A DNA stretch of 64,000 bases from Nitrospirota bacterium (GCA_004321915.1 SCQE01000071.1:54853-118852), one strand, 5' to 3'; shown: positions 21,715-32,266, counted from the first letter of the stretch. Numbers and translations: made by a program. The notes: generated from the letters alone by a model not told the origin.

Positions 21715-22761
21715 ATGTTTCTGAAGATTTTTCGCGTTTTGCTTTTGCTGCTGCCGTTCACTTTTTGTTTCAGCGCGGATGGATATTCTGCCCCCCTGTC
21801 ATCCGACACCGCTTCTACTGCTACTATCAGGGTAGGCAAGCATAAGAACTATCTGCGTATAGTGTTCGAAACGTCCGAAAACCATGCGGAAAAGGCATCG
21901 GTGGTTGTGAGCGGCAAAAACGATATTAAGATCGATTTTGCCCTCGCTATGACCTTCAAGCTGATGGGTTCAAAAGAGCCTGTTCCGCACAGGAAAGCTG
22001 TCGATATAAACGAAATGGTGCGCGTTTCAGCCAAGGAAAACAGCTGTGTCGTAACGGTCAAAAACCTTGACGATATCAGGGTTTCGAAGCTTACAGGCCC
22101 GTCAAGGCTGATAGTGGACGCCTTTTATACGGACTCGCCCCAAGACAATCGCACCGACAAGACAGCGCCTACGCAAAAAACCGAAAATACGTCTTTTGCT
22201 TTTGATACGGTTGTGATCGATCCGGGACATGGGGGCGCTTCCGCAGGCATCCGTTCAGGCGACTATATCGAAAAAGAGAGCAGCCTGACGCTCTCGAAGG
22301 AGATAGGGGCGGCCTTTACGAAAGCGGGTAAAAAGGTTTTTTTTACCCGCAAGGGAGACCAGACTTTGAGTATCGGCAGCAGGATAAAGCTCGCACGGAA
22401 ACTGATGCCCGAGCTTTTTATAAGCGTGCATATGAGCGGTAAAAGGGGTTTCAGCATTTACACCGCCCCTCACAGCGATGCGGCCGGACAGGCAAGGGAG
22501 AGCGCCCTTTCAAAAGCCATCGCACAGAAACTTGCAGGGGAATTCAAGACGGAGGTGCGTGAGGAAAAAATTCCGCTGTCGTTACTGACTATGGTCCCGG
22601 CGACTTCGCTGCTTATAGAGTTTCCTGACCCGAAAGAGTTCAAGTATGACCGGAATTCAAAGAGGATACTGGCGGAAATAATTGCGGACGCGCTTAGCGC
22701 TTCCCACGTATCGCCCGGTCAGTCTGAAGGACCGGAGAAATCTCAGGGTGCGGCCAAATGA
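21715..22761 (+). CDS. N-acetylmuramoyl-L-alanine amidase (Amidase_3, AmiC-like)
   Basis: A 348-residue exported protein with a signal peptide at about 1-25. Residues ~35-140 form a beta-rich AMIN-like domain that in this family targets septal peptidoglycan. The catalytic domain begins at about 165 with VVIDPGHGG; zinc ligands and general base are visible as His in DPGHGG, Glu in EKESSLTL, His in FISVHMSG and Glu in SLLIEFPD. The last two motifs are divergent from the common SIHAN and VEVGF forms, but the residues are kept. It cleaves the lactyl-L-Ala bond of murein. It is followed by a GerMN gene in ATGA overlap and then by murI, fitting an envelope role. Confidence 0.85.
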   Translation: MFLKIFRVLLLLLPFTFCFSADGYSAPLSSDTASTATIRVGKHKNYLRIVFETSENHAEKASVVVSGKNDIKIDFALAMTFKLMGSKEPVPHRKAVDINEMVRVSAKENSCVVTVKNLDDIRVSKLTGPSRLIVDAFYTDSPQDNRTDKTAPTQKTENTSFAFDTVVIDPGHGGASAGIRSGDYIEKESSLTLSKEIGAAFTKAGKKVFFTRKGDQTLSIGSRIKLARKLMPELFISVHMSGKRGFSIYTAPHSDAAGQARESALSKAIAQKLAGEFKTEVREEKIPLSLLTMVPATSLLIEFPDPKEFKYDRNSKRILAEIIADALSASHVSPGQSEGPEKSQGAAK

Positions 22762-23357
22762 ACACGAAGTGGTTTATTGCGGCGATTATTGCTGTCCTTG
22801 TGATTGCCTCGGTGTTCGGGTGGTATATGGCAAAGAACATCCTTAACAAACCCGAGGCCGGGGGCGATTCCCTCGTTGTGCAGTCGGACGGCATGCCGAA
22901 GATGCCCGATTTTTTTTCGGGCAGGGCAGGGGACGGCTCTCCGGTCAAGCTGTACATCCCTAACGACAACGGCACTGTTGTCGAAGAAATAAGGATACAG
23001 AAGGACACGCTTCCTGTAAAAACAGTCGAACTGATAATTGTCGAATACCTGAAACGGAGCGCGCCGAAAGACACGAAACTCTTGGGCGCGTACAAGGACA
23101 GGTCGAACATTTTGTATCTGGATTTTTCGGACGAGCTGATAAAGAACAGGCAGTTCGACGCAAAGCAGGAGTTCGTTTTGCTTAAATCGATCGTCCAGAC
23201 TGTGCTTTCGAATGTTCAGGGCATCGAGGACCTGAAAATACTTATCGAGGGCAAAGAGGAAGAAAGCCTTGGCGGACATATGCTCAGTCTCTATCCACTC
23301 AAACCGGCTGTTTTTTCGGACACCCTGAAAAGGGCGGAAAGAAATCCTGCCAACTGA
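22758..23357 (+). CDS. GerMN-domain membrane-anchored protein
   Basis: A 199-residue protein with an N-terminal signal anchor (about 5-26) and a GerMN domain at about 58-180, recognisable by VKLYIPN, VELIIVEYLK and a FSDELIKNRQ...EFVLLKSIVQTVLSN block. The domain was named from the spore germination protein GerM but is common in non-sporulating bacteria, next to peptidoglycan hydrolases. It starts in an ATGA overlap with the amidase gene, so it is probably a partner or regulator of that enzyme in the periplasm. Nothing here implies sporulation. Confidence 0.82.
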   Translation: MNTKWFIAAIIAVLVIASVFGWYMAKNILNKPEAGGDSLVVQSDGMPKMPDFFSGRAGDGSPVKLYIPNDNGTVVEEIRIQKDTLPVKTVELIIVEYLKRSAPKDTKLLGAYKDRSNILYLDFSDELIKNRQFDAKQEFVLLKSIVQTVLSNVQGIEDLKILIEGKEEESLGGHMLSLYPLKPAVFSDTLKRAERNPAN

Positions 23358-23385
23358 CGGCACACTTTTTTAGAGGCATAAAATA

Positions 23386-24192
23386 ATGAACGAGAGACCC
23401 ATAGGTATTTTTGATTCCGGCATAGGCGGGCTGACGGTCCTGAGCGAGATCCGAAGGCTTCTGCCTGCTGAGCACACGATATATTTGGGAGACACCGCGA
23501 GGGTCCCTTATGGGATAAGGTCTGCCGAAACAGTTACGAGATATTCGTTCGAATGCGCTTCGTTTCTCATGCGGCAGAATATCAAGATGCTTGTCGTGGC
23601 CTGCAATACGGTTTCCGCCATAAGCCTGCCTTTGATACCGGAGCGCGTGAATGTTCCGGTGATAGGGGTCATAGAGCCGGGCGCGAGGGCCGCCGCCGCC
23701 GCTACACGCAACAACAGGGTAGGGGTGATAGGCACGGAAGCCACCGTAAAAAGCGGGGCCTATTCGAAGGCCATTAAGAACATCAAAAACAATATAGAAG
23801 TCCACAGCCTAGCCTGTCCTCTCTTTGTGCCTCTTGTCGAAGAGGGCTGGACCGACGGCGAGATCGCCCGCCTTGTAATCGAGAAATACCTGTCAGGGAT
23901 AAAGGAAACAGGCGTGGACACCCTAGTTCTGGGATGCACCCATTACCCCCTGTTGAAACCTACGATCCAGTCAGTTATGAAAGATGTCGCGCTTATCGAT
24001 TCCGCGATAGAGACCGCAAAGACGGTCAAAGAGTTGCTTGAAAAAACCGGGACAGGAAGGACGTCTCCGGAGGCCGCGCAGCACGGTTTTTTTGTTACCG
24101 ACTCGCCCGAAAAATTCATATCCGTCGGGGAAGGGTTTTTGAAACGGAAAATAGAGGACATAAAAAAAATAGCTTTACCTATGGAGGTGTAG
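23386..24192 (+). CDS. murI: Glutamate racemase
   Basis: A 268-residue cytoplasmic enzyme making D-glutamate for peptidoglycan. The family start IGIFDSGIGGLTVL is present, as are the two catalytic cysteines in VVACNTVSA and LVLGCTHYPLL. The length is normal. An AGAGG box lies 8 nt before the ATG. It follows the amidase and GerMN genes by 28 bp and is immediately followed by rph (stop and start adjacent), so these form one transcription unit. Confidence 0.96.
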   Translation: MNERPIGIFDSGIGGLTVLSEIRRLLPAEHTIYLGDTARVPYGIRSAETVTRYSFECASFLMRQNIKMLVVACNTVSAISLPLIPERVNVPVIGVIEPGARAAAAATRNNRVGVIGTEATVKSGAYSKAIKNIKNNIEVHSLACPLFVPLVEEGWTDGEIARLVIEKYLSGIKETGVDTLVLGCTHYPLLKPTIQSVMKDVALIDSAIETAKTVKELLEKTGTGRTSPEAAQHGFFVTDSPEKFISVGEGFLKRKIEDIKKIALPMEV

Positions 24193-24924
24193 ATGAGGCC
24201 TGACGGAAGAAAGAACGACGAATTGAGACCTGTAAAGGTTTCGAGGGATTTTATGAAGAACGCCGAAGGCTCGGTGCTTATCGAGATGGGTAACACGCGG
24301 GTGATCTGCACCGCCTCGATAGAAGAGAAGGTCCCGCCTTTTCTAAAGGACCAGAAAAAAGGCTGGGTGACGGCCGAATACGGCATGCTGCCGAGGTCTA
24401 CCAACACAAGGACATCGAGGGAGTCTTCGCACGGCAGGATAGGCGGAAGGACGCACGAGATCCAGCGGCTTATAGGGAGGGCCCTGCGTTCGGTCTGCGA
24501 TCTGCGTCTGCTCGGAGAAAGGACCATCTGGCTCGACTGCGACGTGATACAGGCTGACGGCGGCACTCGCACCGCCTCCATAACCGGGGCCTATATAGCC
24601 ATCTCGGACGCGGTACTTTTTGCGATAAGGTCGGGGGTGCTTGAACGCTCTCCGCTTAAGGACTTTCTTGCAGCGGTAAGCGTCGGCATCGTGAACGGCG
24701 AACCCCGCCTCGATCTCTGCTACATCGAGGACTCGACAGCCGAGGTGGACATGAATGTGGTCATGACAGGCGACGGCAAGATCGTCGAGATTCAGGGCAC
24801 AGCTGAATCCGAGCCTTTTTCGAAAGAGCTCCTTAACAGCCAGCTCAGACTGGCGGAAAAGGGCATAAAGGAACTCGTTGCCGTACAGAAAGAGCTTGCC
24901 GACGCGAATATGTTAAAATATTAA
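24193..24924 (+). CDS. rph: Ribonuclease PH
   Basis: A 243-residue phosphorolytic 3'-5' exoribonuclease that trims tRNA 3' ends. It opens with [17 protein letters not shown] and has [17 protein letters not shown] and the phosphate-site region [16 protein letters not shown]; the [17 protein letters not shown] block is diagnostic. The length is normal. The ATG directly abuts the murI stop codon with GGAGGTG just upstream, so it relies on coupling. Confidence 0.97.
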   Translation: MRPDGRKNDELRPVKVSRDFMKNAEGSVLIEMGNTRVICTASIEEKVPPFLKDQKKGWVTAEYGMLPRSTNTRTSRESSHGRIGGRTHEIQRLIGRALRSVCDLRLLGERTIWLDCDVIQADGGTRTASITGAYIAISDAVLFAIRSGVLERSPLKDFLAAVSVGIVNGEPRLDLCYIEDSTAEVDMNVVMTGDGKIVEIQGTAESEPFSKELLNSQLRLAEKGIKELVAVQKELADANMLKY

Positions 24925-24962
24925 TCAAACCAATCAAATCAAAAAGAGGACATTCGAAGAAT

Positions 24963-26768
24963 ATGAACATGTATAAAGGTTTGTTTGTATGGCTGCTTAT
25001 AGGAATGGCGATGATCCTGCTGTTCAACCTGTTCAATGTGCCACCTAAGACCGACAAGGAGATGATATTCTCGGATTTCATTTCGAAGGTCGAGTCCGGC
25101 GAGGTCGAAGAGGTCGTGATAAAGGAAAACCTTGTTTCGGGCAAACTCAAAGACGGGTCGAGGTTCAAGACTTACGTTGCCGAGTATCCCGAACTCGTAA
25201 AGGAGTTGAAAAACAACAAGGTGAAGATAACCGCCAAGCCCCCGGACCAGAACCCGTGGTATATAAACTTTTTCTTCTCTTGGGGACCGATAATTTTTCT
25301 TGTGCTCGTCTGGGTGTTCTTCATGAAGCAGATGCAGATGGGCGGAAACAAGGCCATGTCTTTCGGCAAGGCCCGCGCAAAGCTGGTTTCGGACAAGGCT
25401 GTCAAGACCACCTTCGCGGATGTGGCCGGAATTGAAGAGGCCAAAGTCGAGGTCGAAGAGATCATAGATTTTCTCAAAGATCCGCAGAAATTTTCGAAGC
25501 TCGGCGGCAAGATTCCCAAAGGGGTATTGCTTGTCGGCTCTCCGGGCACAGGCAAGACCCTGCTCGCAAAGGCTATAGCCGGAGAGGCCGCTGTGCCGTT
25601 CTTTTCGATATCCGGCTCCGATTTTGTCGAGATGTTTGTGGGAGTAGGCGCTTCAAGGGTCAGAGACCTTTTTGAACAGGCGAAAAAGAGCTCGCCCTGC
25701 ATTATTTTTATAGATGAAATCGACGCTGTGGGCAGACACAGGGGCGCAGGGCTCGGCGGCGGGCATGATGAAAGAGAGCAGACGCTCAACCAGCTTCTTG
25801 TCGAGATGGACGGGTTCGAAGGCAACGAAGGCGTTATCATAATAGCGGCCACAAACAGGCCTGACGTTCTGGATCCCGCGCTGCTCAGGCCGGGGCGCTT
25901 CGACAGGCAGATAGTGGTGCCTGTCCCCGATGTAAAGGGAAGGATCGAGATACTGAAGGTCCACACAAAAAATATTCCGATTGCCCCTGAAGTGGATCAT
26001 GAAAAGATAGCGCGCGGAACCCCCGGATTCTCCGGGGCCGACCTTTCGAATCTTGTGAACGAAGCCGCTCTGTTGGCTGCCCGCAAGGCCAAAGAAAAGG
26101 TAGAGATGGTCGATTTCGAATTTGCCAAAGATAAAGTATTGATGGGCGTCGAGAGACGGAGCATGGTTTTGAGCGACGAGGAAAAGACGAACACCGCTTA
26201 CCATGAGGCGGGACATACGCTTGTGGCCAAGCTCACGCCCGGGACCGACCCCATTCATAAGGTGAGCATAATACCGAGGGGCAGGGCGCTCGGCATAACG
26301 CAGCAGCTTCCTATCGACGACAGATATACGTATTCCAAAGACCATCTGATGAAGGTCTTAAAGGTGCTTATGGGCGGCAGGGCGGCAGAGGAGCTGGCCC
26401 TGAACCATATGACCACCGGCGCAGGCAATGATTTGGAGCGGGCCACGGACCTTGCGAGAAAGATGGTCACCGAATGGGGCATGAGCGAGAAGCTCGGGCC
26501 GCTTACCTTCGGGAAGAAGGACGAACAGATATTCCTTGGCCGGGAAATAGCCAAACACAAGGACTACAGCGATAAAACCGCGATGGACATAGACGAAGAG
26601 ATCAAGCGTATCGTTACAAATGCATATGATGACGCGGTGAAGCTGCTTAAAGAAAACTTTGACCTCGTGACCGCTCTTGCCAAGACTTTGCTTGAAAGAG
26701 AGACTGTTGACGGGAATGAAATAGACATACTTATCGAACAGACAAGGATGTCACAAGCTCAGGCGTGA
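24963..26768 (+). CDS. ftsH: ATP-dependent zinc metalloprotease FtsH
   Basis: A 601-residue inner-membrane AAA+ protease. TM helices at about 6-25 and 103-123 enclose a small periplasmic domain. The AAA module has GSPGTGKT (Walker A), IIFIDEID (Walker B) and RPGRFDRQI; the protease has the zinc motif HEAGH at about residue 419 and the distal Asp in [11 protein letters not shown]. It degrades misfolded membrane proteins and regulatory substrates. An AGAGGA-like box precedes the ATG. Its end overlaps folP by GTGA. The only gap in this run, 38 bp after rph, shows no terminator. Confidence 0.98.
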   Translation: MNMYKGLFVWLLIGMAMILLFNLFNVPPKTDKEMIFSDFISKVESGEVEEVVIKENLVSGKLKDGSRFKTYVAEYPELVKELKNNKVKITAKPPDQNPWYINFFFSWGPIIFLVLVWVFFMKQMQMGGNKAMSFGKARAKLVSDKAVKTTFADVAGIEEAKVEVEEIIDFLKDPQKFSKLGGKIPKGVLLVGSPGTGKTLLAKAIAGEAAVPFFSISGSDFVEMFVGVGASRVRDLFEQAKKSSPCIIFIDEIDAVGRHRGAGLGGGHDEREQTLNQLLVEMDGFEGNEGVIIIAATNRPDVLDPALLRPGRFDRQIVVPVPDVKGRIEILKVHTKNIPIAPEVDHEKIARGTPGFSGADLSNLVNEAALLAARKAKEKVEMVDFEFAKDKVLMGVERRSMVLSDEEKTNTAYHEAGHTLVAKLTPGTDPIHKVSIIPRGRALGITQQLPIDDRYTYSKDHLMKVLKVLMGGRAAEELALNHMTTGAGNDLERATDLARKMVTEWGMSEKLGPLTFGKKDEQIFLGREIAKHKDYSDKTAMDIDEEIKRIVTNAYDDAVKLLKENFDLVTALAKTLLERETVDGNEIDILIEQTRMSQAQA

Positions 26769-27607
26769 TCGTCGACTGTAAGACTTATTCTTTAGACCTC
26801 GATAAAAAAACAAATATCATGGGAGTGGTGAATACCACTCCCGATTCATTTTCGGACGGCGGACTTTTTCTCGATAAATCCAAAGCGGTTGAACAGGCGC
26901 TCCGGCTTGTCGAAGAAGGCGCGGATATTATCGATGTCGGCGGCGAGTCAACAAGGCCGGGGTCGGAGCCTGTGTCAGCCGAAGAAGAGATAAGGCGCAC
27001 CGCGCCTGTAATCGAAGCGATAGCAGCTAAAATAAAAGTTCCGATATCCATAGACACCTTTAAATCAGGGACTGCGCGGGCCGCTCTTGAGGCGGGGGCT
27101 TCTATGATCAACGATATCAGCGGATTGCGATTTGACCCTGAAATGGCCGGAGTGGCCGCGAAATACGGCGCGCCGGTGGTCCTGATGCACATAAAGGGCA
27201 AACCGAAAGATATGCAGGAAAACCCTGTGTATGAAGCTTTAATACCCGAGATAATGGACTATCTGCGCGAGAGCATAAATATCGCAGTAAAGGCCGGGGT
27301 CTCTGAAGACCGTCTTATTCTCGATCCCGGCATAGGCTTCGGAAAAACCTTCGATCACAACCTTCAAATCCTGCAAAACCTTAAAGAGTTTACCTTGTTG
27401 AACAAACCTCTTGCGGTCGGCGTTTCGCGCAAGGCCTTCATCGGTAAGATACTCGGGGGCCTTCCGGCTTCGGAAAGACTTGAGGGCACAGCGTCTGCCG
27501 TTGCGATAGCGATATTCAACGGCGCGAACATCGTGCGCGTTCACGACGTAAAAGAGATGTCCCGCGTTGCCAAAGTGGCTGACGCGATAAAGCGCGGAAG
27601 GGTTTAA
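26765..27607 (+). CDS. folP: Dihydropteroate synthase
   Basis: A 280-residue enzyme joining p-aminobenzoate to the pterin pyrophosphate in folate synthesis. Visible motifs are [15 protein letters not shown] (pyrophosphate loop), [31 protein letters not shown] and [10 protein letters not shown], all of the normal type. It uses a GTG start overlapping the ftsH stop (GTGA). It is the last core gene before the defence island; the ATPase gene of that island starts 70 bp later. Confidence 0.97.
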   Translation: MIVDCKTYSLDLDKKTNIMGVVNTTPDSFSDGGLFLDKSKAVEQALRLVEEGADIIDVGGESTRPGSEPVSAEEEIRRTAPVIEAIAAKIKVPISIDTFKSGTARAALEAGASMINDISGLRFDPEMAGVAAKYGAPVVLMHIKGKPKDMQENPVYEALIPEIMDYLRESINIAVKAGVSEDRLILDPGIGFGKTFDHNLQILQNLKEFTLLNKPLAVGVSRKAFIGKILGGLPASERLEGTASAVAIAIFNGANIVRVHDVKEMSRVAKVADAIKRGRV

Positions 27608-27618
27608 AACCAGCCTAA

Positions 27619-27652
27619 AAACCTAAAGCAAAGTGTACTTTACTTTAGGTTT
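27619..27652. terminator. Inverted repeat after folP: terminator or operator
   Basis: Arms acctaaagcaaag and ctttactttaggt pair around tgta with one mismatch, extended by flanking aaa/ttt. It sits 12 bp after the folP stop and 26 bp before the next gene. As RNA it would be a hairpin ending in gtttgatat rather than a clean U tract, so a protein-binding operator for the downstream gene is an equal possibility. Its left end could also mark the island boundary. Confidence 0.55.
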
Positions 27653-27677
27653 GATATAAAGTAAACTTAAATATCCC

Positions 27678-28901
27678 ATGAAGACAAACGCTACTATTTT
27701 TGAAAGAAGCGTCGCCAAGGAAATAAAAAAATATCTCCACACAGACGACATCATTGTTCTGCATGGCGCGCGTCAGGTAGGAAAAACATCAATTCTCTAT
27801 TATCTTGACAGGCGGCTGCAATCGCAAAAAAGGAGCACCTATTTCATTGATCTTGAAGACTTACGATTTGTAAAGATACTTGATGCCGGAGTAGATGCCT
27901 TTATAAATCTTCTGCGCGAAGAGGGGATGCTCCCTGCCTCAGGAAAAAGAATTTTTGTTTTCATAGACGAAATTCAATATCTGGCTAATCCCTCATCCTT
28001 CCTGAAACTGCTTGGAGACCATCATAAAAATATCAAACTTATCGTATCAGGTTCATCGAGCTTTGCGATTAAATCGAAATTTAAGGATTCCCTTGTCGGC
28101 AGGACGGTGAATTTTGAGATTTTTAATCTTTCTTTTAGAGAATTTTTATTGTTCAAACATTATTCTTTTGAGGACGGCAAGGTCTTTACCTCCAAGAAAA
28201 CGGATGAACTCAAAATGCTGTTTAAGGAATATACTCTATACGGGGGCTATCCAAAGATTGTTCTGGCGCCTGAGCTTGGGATGAAGGAAAAATATCTCCA
28301 GCAGATTATTGATACCTATGTTAAAAAAGACATCCGGGACCTTGCCGAAGTTAAAGATATAGATAAATTCAACAAGCTTCTTGAGGCGCTCGCGTCCCAA
28401 AGCGGACAGCAGTTAAACATTGCTGAACTCTCCAATACAACAAGGATAGCAAAGCAGACTATAGAAAAATATCTTTTTATAATGGAAAACACATACATAA
28501 TCAAACTGGTAAGGCCTTTCAGTAAAAATATCCGCTCAGAACTCTTTAAGCTGCCCAAGGTTTATTTTTATGACACCGGTCTTATGCAGATGCTCTGGTT
28601 GAAAGGGTTGCAGAAGGAGGTAATAGGCAATGTTTTTGAGACTGCAATATTTGCGGAACTCATAAAAAAATATACGCAGGACGCGGTGCTTTACTGGCGT
28701 ACAAAGGACAAGAAGGAGATAGATTTTGTCCTGAAAATAAAAAATGCTCTGCTGCCTATCGAGGTAAAGCTTAACTTTAAACAGTTTAATCCGTCCGCGA
28801 TCCAGTATTTCAATAAACATTACGGAATTGATAAATACAGGGTTGTTTCTTTAAACGGTGAGCCTACAAATAAGTTTTATGTTTACCCATGGGATATTTA
28901 G
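27678..28901 (+). CDS. AAA ATPase with DUF4143 C-terminal domain
   Basis: A 407-residue protein of the AAA_14/DUF4143 family. Walker A is LHGARQVGKTSILY (about residues 29-42), Walker B VFIDEIQYL, and the sensor region LIVSGSSSFAI. The C-terminal part has NVFETAIFAELIKKY, YWRTKDKKEIDFVL and LPIEVKLN, resembling a PD-(D/E)xK-like fold (Asp, Glu-x-Lys). These proteins are widespread in accessory regions, and some are linked to toxin or defence functions; the exact activity is unknown. No clear ribosome-binding site precedes the ATG, and the inverted repeat at 27619-27652 lies just upstream and could regulate it. Confidence 0.85.
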   Translation: MKTNATIFERSVAKEIKKYLHTDDIIVLHGARQVGKTSILYYLDRRLQSQKRSTYFIDLEDLRFVKILDAGVDAFINLLREEGMLPASGKRIFVFIDEIQYLANPSSFLKLLGDHHKNIKLIVSGSSSFAIKSKFKDSLVGRTVNFEIFNLSFREFLLFKHYSFEDGKVFTSKKTDELKMLFKEYTLYGGYPKIVLAPELGMKEKYLQQIIDTYVKKDIRDLAEVKDIDKFNKLLEALASQSGQQLNIAELSNTTRIAKQTIEKYLFIMENTYIIKLVRPFSKNIRSELFKLPKVYFYDTGLMQMLWLKGLQKEVIGNVFETAIFAELIKKYTQDAVLYWRTKDKKEIDFVLKIKNALLPIEVKLNFKQFNPSAIQYFNKHYGIDKYRVVSLNGEPTNKFYVYPWDI

Positions 28902-28906
28902 AAGAG

Positions 28907-28966
28907 ATGAAAAACAATGACCTCACCTTTATAACAAACGAAAACGGGCAGAACCTTAAGATATAA
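28907..28966 (+). pseudogene. 19-codon remnant resembling a PLD-helicase N-terminus
   Basis: An ORF reading MKNNDLTFITNENGQNLKI then stop, beginning 5 bp after the DUF4143 gene. The FITNENGQNL stretch resembles the N-terminus commonly seen on PLD/SNF2 helicases of defence loci. The intact helicase next door starts differently. It is probably the leftover front of another helicase allele replaced by recombination; a tiny leader peptide is the alternative. Confidence 0.45.
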
Positions 28967-28981
28967 AATTGGAGGAGTTTA

Positions 28982-31900
28982 ATGCCGATTGAATTGCAGT
29001 CATCAATCAGGGACAACCAACAGCGGGGGAAAGTCGGGGATTTTCTCAAGGACAAAATCCAAGCCGATTCAAAACTCTCTATAGTCTCGGCCTATTTTAC
29101 GATATACGCCTTTGAGCAGATGAAAGAAAAACTCAAAGGCATTGATCATCTCAATTTTCTGTTTGGCGAACCGCGCTTTGTTAAAAGCCTTGATCCCAAT
29201 AAAACCGATACAAAGTCATTCAAGATAGAGGACGAAAAACTTGCGCTCAGCAACAGGTTACAGCAGAAGGCAGTAGCAAAGGAATGTGCTGAATGGATTC
29301 AGAGCAAGGTTGAAATCAAGTCAATAAAACAGGCCAACCTCCTCCACGGCAAGATGTACCATGTTGATAATAACGGCATTGAAAAAGCTCTGGTCGGAAG
29401 TTCAAATTTTACGGTCAGCGGCCTTGGCTACGGGAACATTCCGAATATAGAACTGAACCTCGAAGTTGTTGATGACCGGGATCGGGCTGATCTGAAAAAC
29501 TGGTTCTATGAAATATGGAATGATGCCCAGCTTGTTGAAGATGTAAAGAGCGATGTACTTACTTACCTTGAACAGCTTTATCAGGAAAACTCTCCGGAGT
29601 TCATCTATTACAAGACTCTTTATCATATCTTCGAGAAGTTCCTCTCTGAGCAGGAGAGCGGCGGCTTTATTGACGATAAGACGCACCTGTATGACACGAA
29701 GGTCTGGCGTATGCTCTTTGACTTCCAGAAAGACGGTGTCAGAGGCGCAATCAATAAAATTCAGCGTCACAACGGCTGCATAATCGCTGACAGCGTAGGT
29801 CTGGGTAAAACTTTTGAAGCACTTGCGATCATCAAGTATTTCGAGCTCTTCAACGACCGTGTACTTGTGCTATGCCCTAAAAAGCTTCGCGATAACTGGA
29901 CGATTTATCAGGCGCACAATAACAGCGAACTGAACATCCTGCTTGAAGACAGATTCAGCTATACTGTGCTATCTCACACAGACTTGAGCAGGGACAAAGG
30001 CAGGGCAGGAGATATAGACCTCGAAAGAATTAACTGGGGAAACTATAACCTTATTGTTATTGATGAATCCCACAACTTCAGGAACAACACAAAAGGCAAG
30101 AAGGATGAAGAAGGTAACACCATCAGAACCACCCGCTATGAAAGACTCATGAATGAAATTATCAGGAAGGGCGTTAAGACTAAGGTGCTTATGCTGACCG
30201 CAACGCCGGTTAATAACAATCTCAAGGATTTGAGGAATCAAATCTACTTCATTACAGAGGAAAAGGATGATGCTTTCAAAGAAGCATTCAACCTTTCCAA
30301 TATTGCCGAGACCCTGAAGGTGTCGCAGAACAAATTTACTGTATGGTCGAAAAAGCCCAAGAGAAATATCAAAGACCTATTGGAGAGTTTCGATTCGGGT
30401 TTCTTTAAGCTGCTTGATGAACTGACGATTGCTCGCTCCAGAAGGCATATTCAGAAATATTACAATCTTAAAGATGTCGGAGAATTCCCCAAGAGGGAAA
30501 AACCCAAGTCCATATATCCCTTCATAGATTTAAAGAACGAGTTTGTTTCTTATGACCAGCTCAATAAAGAAATTCAAAACTACAAACTTTCTCTCTTCAG
30601 CCCTTACCAATATGTCAGACCGGATTTCAGAGAGCAGTATGACAGAGAGAAGGTCGAGAACTTTACGCAGGAGGACAGAGAAAACTACCTTATCGGCATG
30701 ATGAAGGTGAACTTCCTCAAGCGGCTCGAAAGCTCGGTTAACTCCTTTGCCATTTCGATGAGCAGGACTATCAACAAGATTGCAGAGCTTGAGAACAAGA
30801 TTAATGAATACAAAAAGAAGAAACTCAAAGGCGCAGAAATTGATCTTGATGACCTCAATATTGCTGACAGCGATGAAGAGACCGAAGACGCATGGGAGGT
30901 CGGCAAAAAGGTAAAGTATGCGCTTGACCATATTGATGTTGATAGATGGCTGCAAGACCTTAGCCGCGACAAGGACCAATTACAGCGGCTTTATGAGGCT
31001 GCAAGCGCGGTAAGCCCTGACCGGGATGCAAAGCTTGCGGAACTTAAAGAACTGATAAGAGAGAAGACCCAAAATCCGACCACCAACAAAGACGGCAAGA
31101 AGAACCGCAAGGTGCTTATATTCACAGCCTTTGCCGATACCGCTGCATATCTTTTCAACACTATCAAGGACTGGGCCATAAAAGACCTCAAGGTCCATAT
31201 TGCGATGGTATCCGGTGGCGCAACAGAGAACAAGACAACCTTTGGTATTAATGAATTTGCGAACATCCTGACCAACTTTTCACCTATGGCCAAAAACCGG
31301 GACAAAGTTAAATCCATGAAGCAGGATGAAGAGATAGATATTCTTATTGCAACGGACTGCATATCAGAAGGCCAGAACCTGCAAGATTGCGACTGTCTTA
31401 TCAATTATGACATCCACTGGAACCCTGTCAGGATAATTCAGCGCTTCGGCAGAATAGACAGAATAGGCAGCAGGAACGAAAAGGTTTTTATGTTCAACTT
31501 CTGGCCTACAAAAGATCTCGACAACTACATAACCCTTAAAGAACGGGTCGAGGCGCGCATGGCCCTTGTGGATATTGCTGCGACTACTGACGATAACCTC
31601 TTGTCACAAGATATCAAGGATTTGATACAGGAAGACCTCAAATACCGAGATTTGCAACTCAAGAAGCTGAAAGAAGAAATACTCGATATGGAAGATGTCT
31701 CCGATGGTATTGCCCTGAGTGAGTTCACCCTTGATGACTTCCGCATAGAACTGACCAACTATATTCAGGCCAACAAAGAAAAACTTGAGAATGCTCCACT
31801 CGGTCTTTACGCAGTAGTGCCATCTTCACAAGACAATCAGGTAATCGGTCCCGGAGTGCTATTCTGTCTCCGGCAGATAGGGGACACCTCCGGCAATGAG

Positions 31901-32266
31901 GCGGTCAATCCGCTTCAGCCCTGCTATCTCGTTTATATCAGGGACAACGGAGATGTGCGGTACAATTTCACAAATGCAAAGCAGATACTTGAGATATTCA
32001 GGATGCTTGCAGCCGGAAATGACAAGGCCTTTGAAAAGCTCTGCGACATCTTTAACGCTGAAACATCCAACGGCAATGATATGAAGAAGTATGACGAACT
32101 GCTTGAAAAGGCGATTAATGAAATAACAAGAACCTTCAAAAAACGGGCTGTTGGCGCTCTTCTGTCCGGCAGAGGCGGCAAACTGCCGACGCAGACGCAG
32201 CAGGTCAAGGGTGCAGACGATTTTGAGCTTGTAACATGGCTTGTAATTAAGGATAATAAAATCTGA
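28982..32266 (+). CDS. PLD-nuclease / SNF2-type helicase
   Basis: A 1094-residue protein preceded by a strong GGAGGAG box. The N-terminal phospholipase-D-like domain has HGKMYHVD (about 122-129) and GSSNFT, one HxK(x4)D half-site, so a dimer would form an active site. The SF2 motor has DSVGLGKT (about 270-277), VIDESHNF, MLTATPVNN, ATDCISEGQNLQ and QRFGRIDRIGS. Such fusions occur in anti-phage and restriction-type loci. Its stop overlaps the ATPase start (TGATG), and helicase, ATP-binding protein and methyltransferase are all coupled, so they likely form one system. Likely role: DNA translocation and cleavage on unmodified DNA, by inference. Confidence 0.88.
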   Translation: MPIELQSSIRDNQQRGKVGDFLKDKIQADSKLSIVSAYFTIYAFEQMKEKLKGIDHLNFLFGEPRFVKSLDPNKTDTKSFKIEDEKLALSNRLQQKAVAKECAEWIQSKVEIKSIKQANLLHGKMYHVDNNGIEKALVGSSNFTVSGLGYGNIPNIELNLEVVDDRDRADLKNWFYEIWNDAQLVEDVKSDVLTYLEQLYQENSPEFIYYKTLYHIFEKFLSEQESGGFIDDKTHLYDTKVWRMLFDFQKDGVRGAINKIQRHNGCIIADSVGLGKTFEALAIIKYFELFNDRVLVLCPKKLRDNWTIYQAHNNSELNILLEDRFSYTVLSHTDLSRDKGRAGDIDLERINWGNYNLIVIDESHNFRNNTKGKKDEEGNTIRTTRYERLMNEIIRKGVKTKVLMLTATPVNNNLKDLRNQIYFITEEKDDAFKEAFNLSNIAETLKVSQNKFTVWSKKPKRNIKDLLESFDSGFFKLLDELTIARSRRHIQKYYNLKDVGEFPKREKPKSIYPFIDLKNEFVSYDQLNKEIQNYKLSLFSPYQYVRPDFREQYDREKVENFTQEDRENYLIGMMKVNFLKRLESSVNSFAISMSRTINKIAELENKINEYKKKKLKGAEIDLDDLNIADSDEETEDAWEVGKKVKYALDHIDVDRWLQDLSRDKDQLQRLYEAASAVSPDRDAKLAELKELIREKTQNPTTNKDGKKNRKVLIFTAFADTAAYLFNTIKDWAIKDLKVHIAMVSGGATENKTTFGINEFANILTNFSPMAKNRDKVKSMKQDEEIDILIATDCISEGQNLQDCDCLINYDIHWNPVRIIQRFGRIDRIGSRNEKVFMFNFWPTKDLDNYITLKERVEARMALVDIAATTDDNLLSQDIKDLIQEDLKYRDLQLKKLKEEILDMEDVSDGIALSEFTLDDFRIELTNYIQANKEKLENAPLGLYAVVPSSQDNQVIGPGVLFCLRQIGDTSGNEAVNPLQPCYLVYIRDNGDVRYNFTNAKQILEIFRMLAAGNDKAFEKLCDIFNAETSNGNDMKKYDELLEKAINEITRTFKKRAVGALLSGRGGKLPTQTQQVKGADDFELVTWLVIKDNKI

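Noticed and set aside
22758..23357. Sporulation or germination locus because of the GerMN domain
   Set aside because: The domain is common in non-sporulating bacteria and the neighbours are ordinary cell-wall and housekeeping genes.
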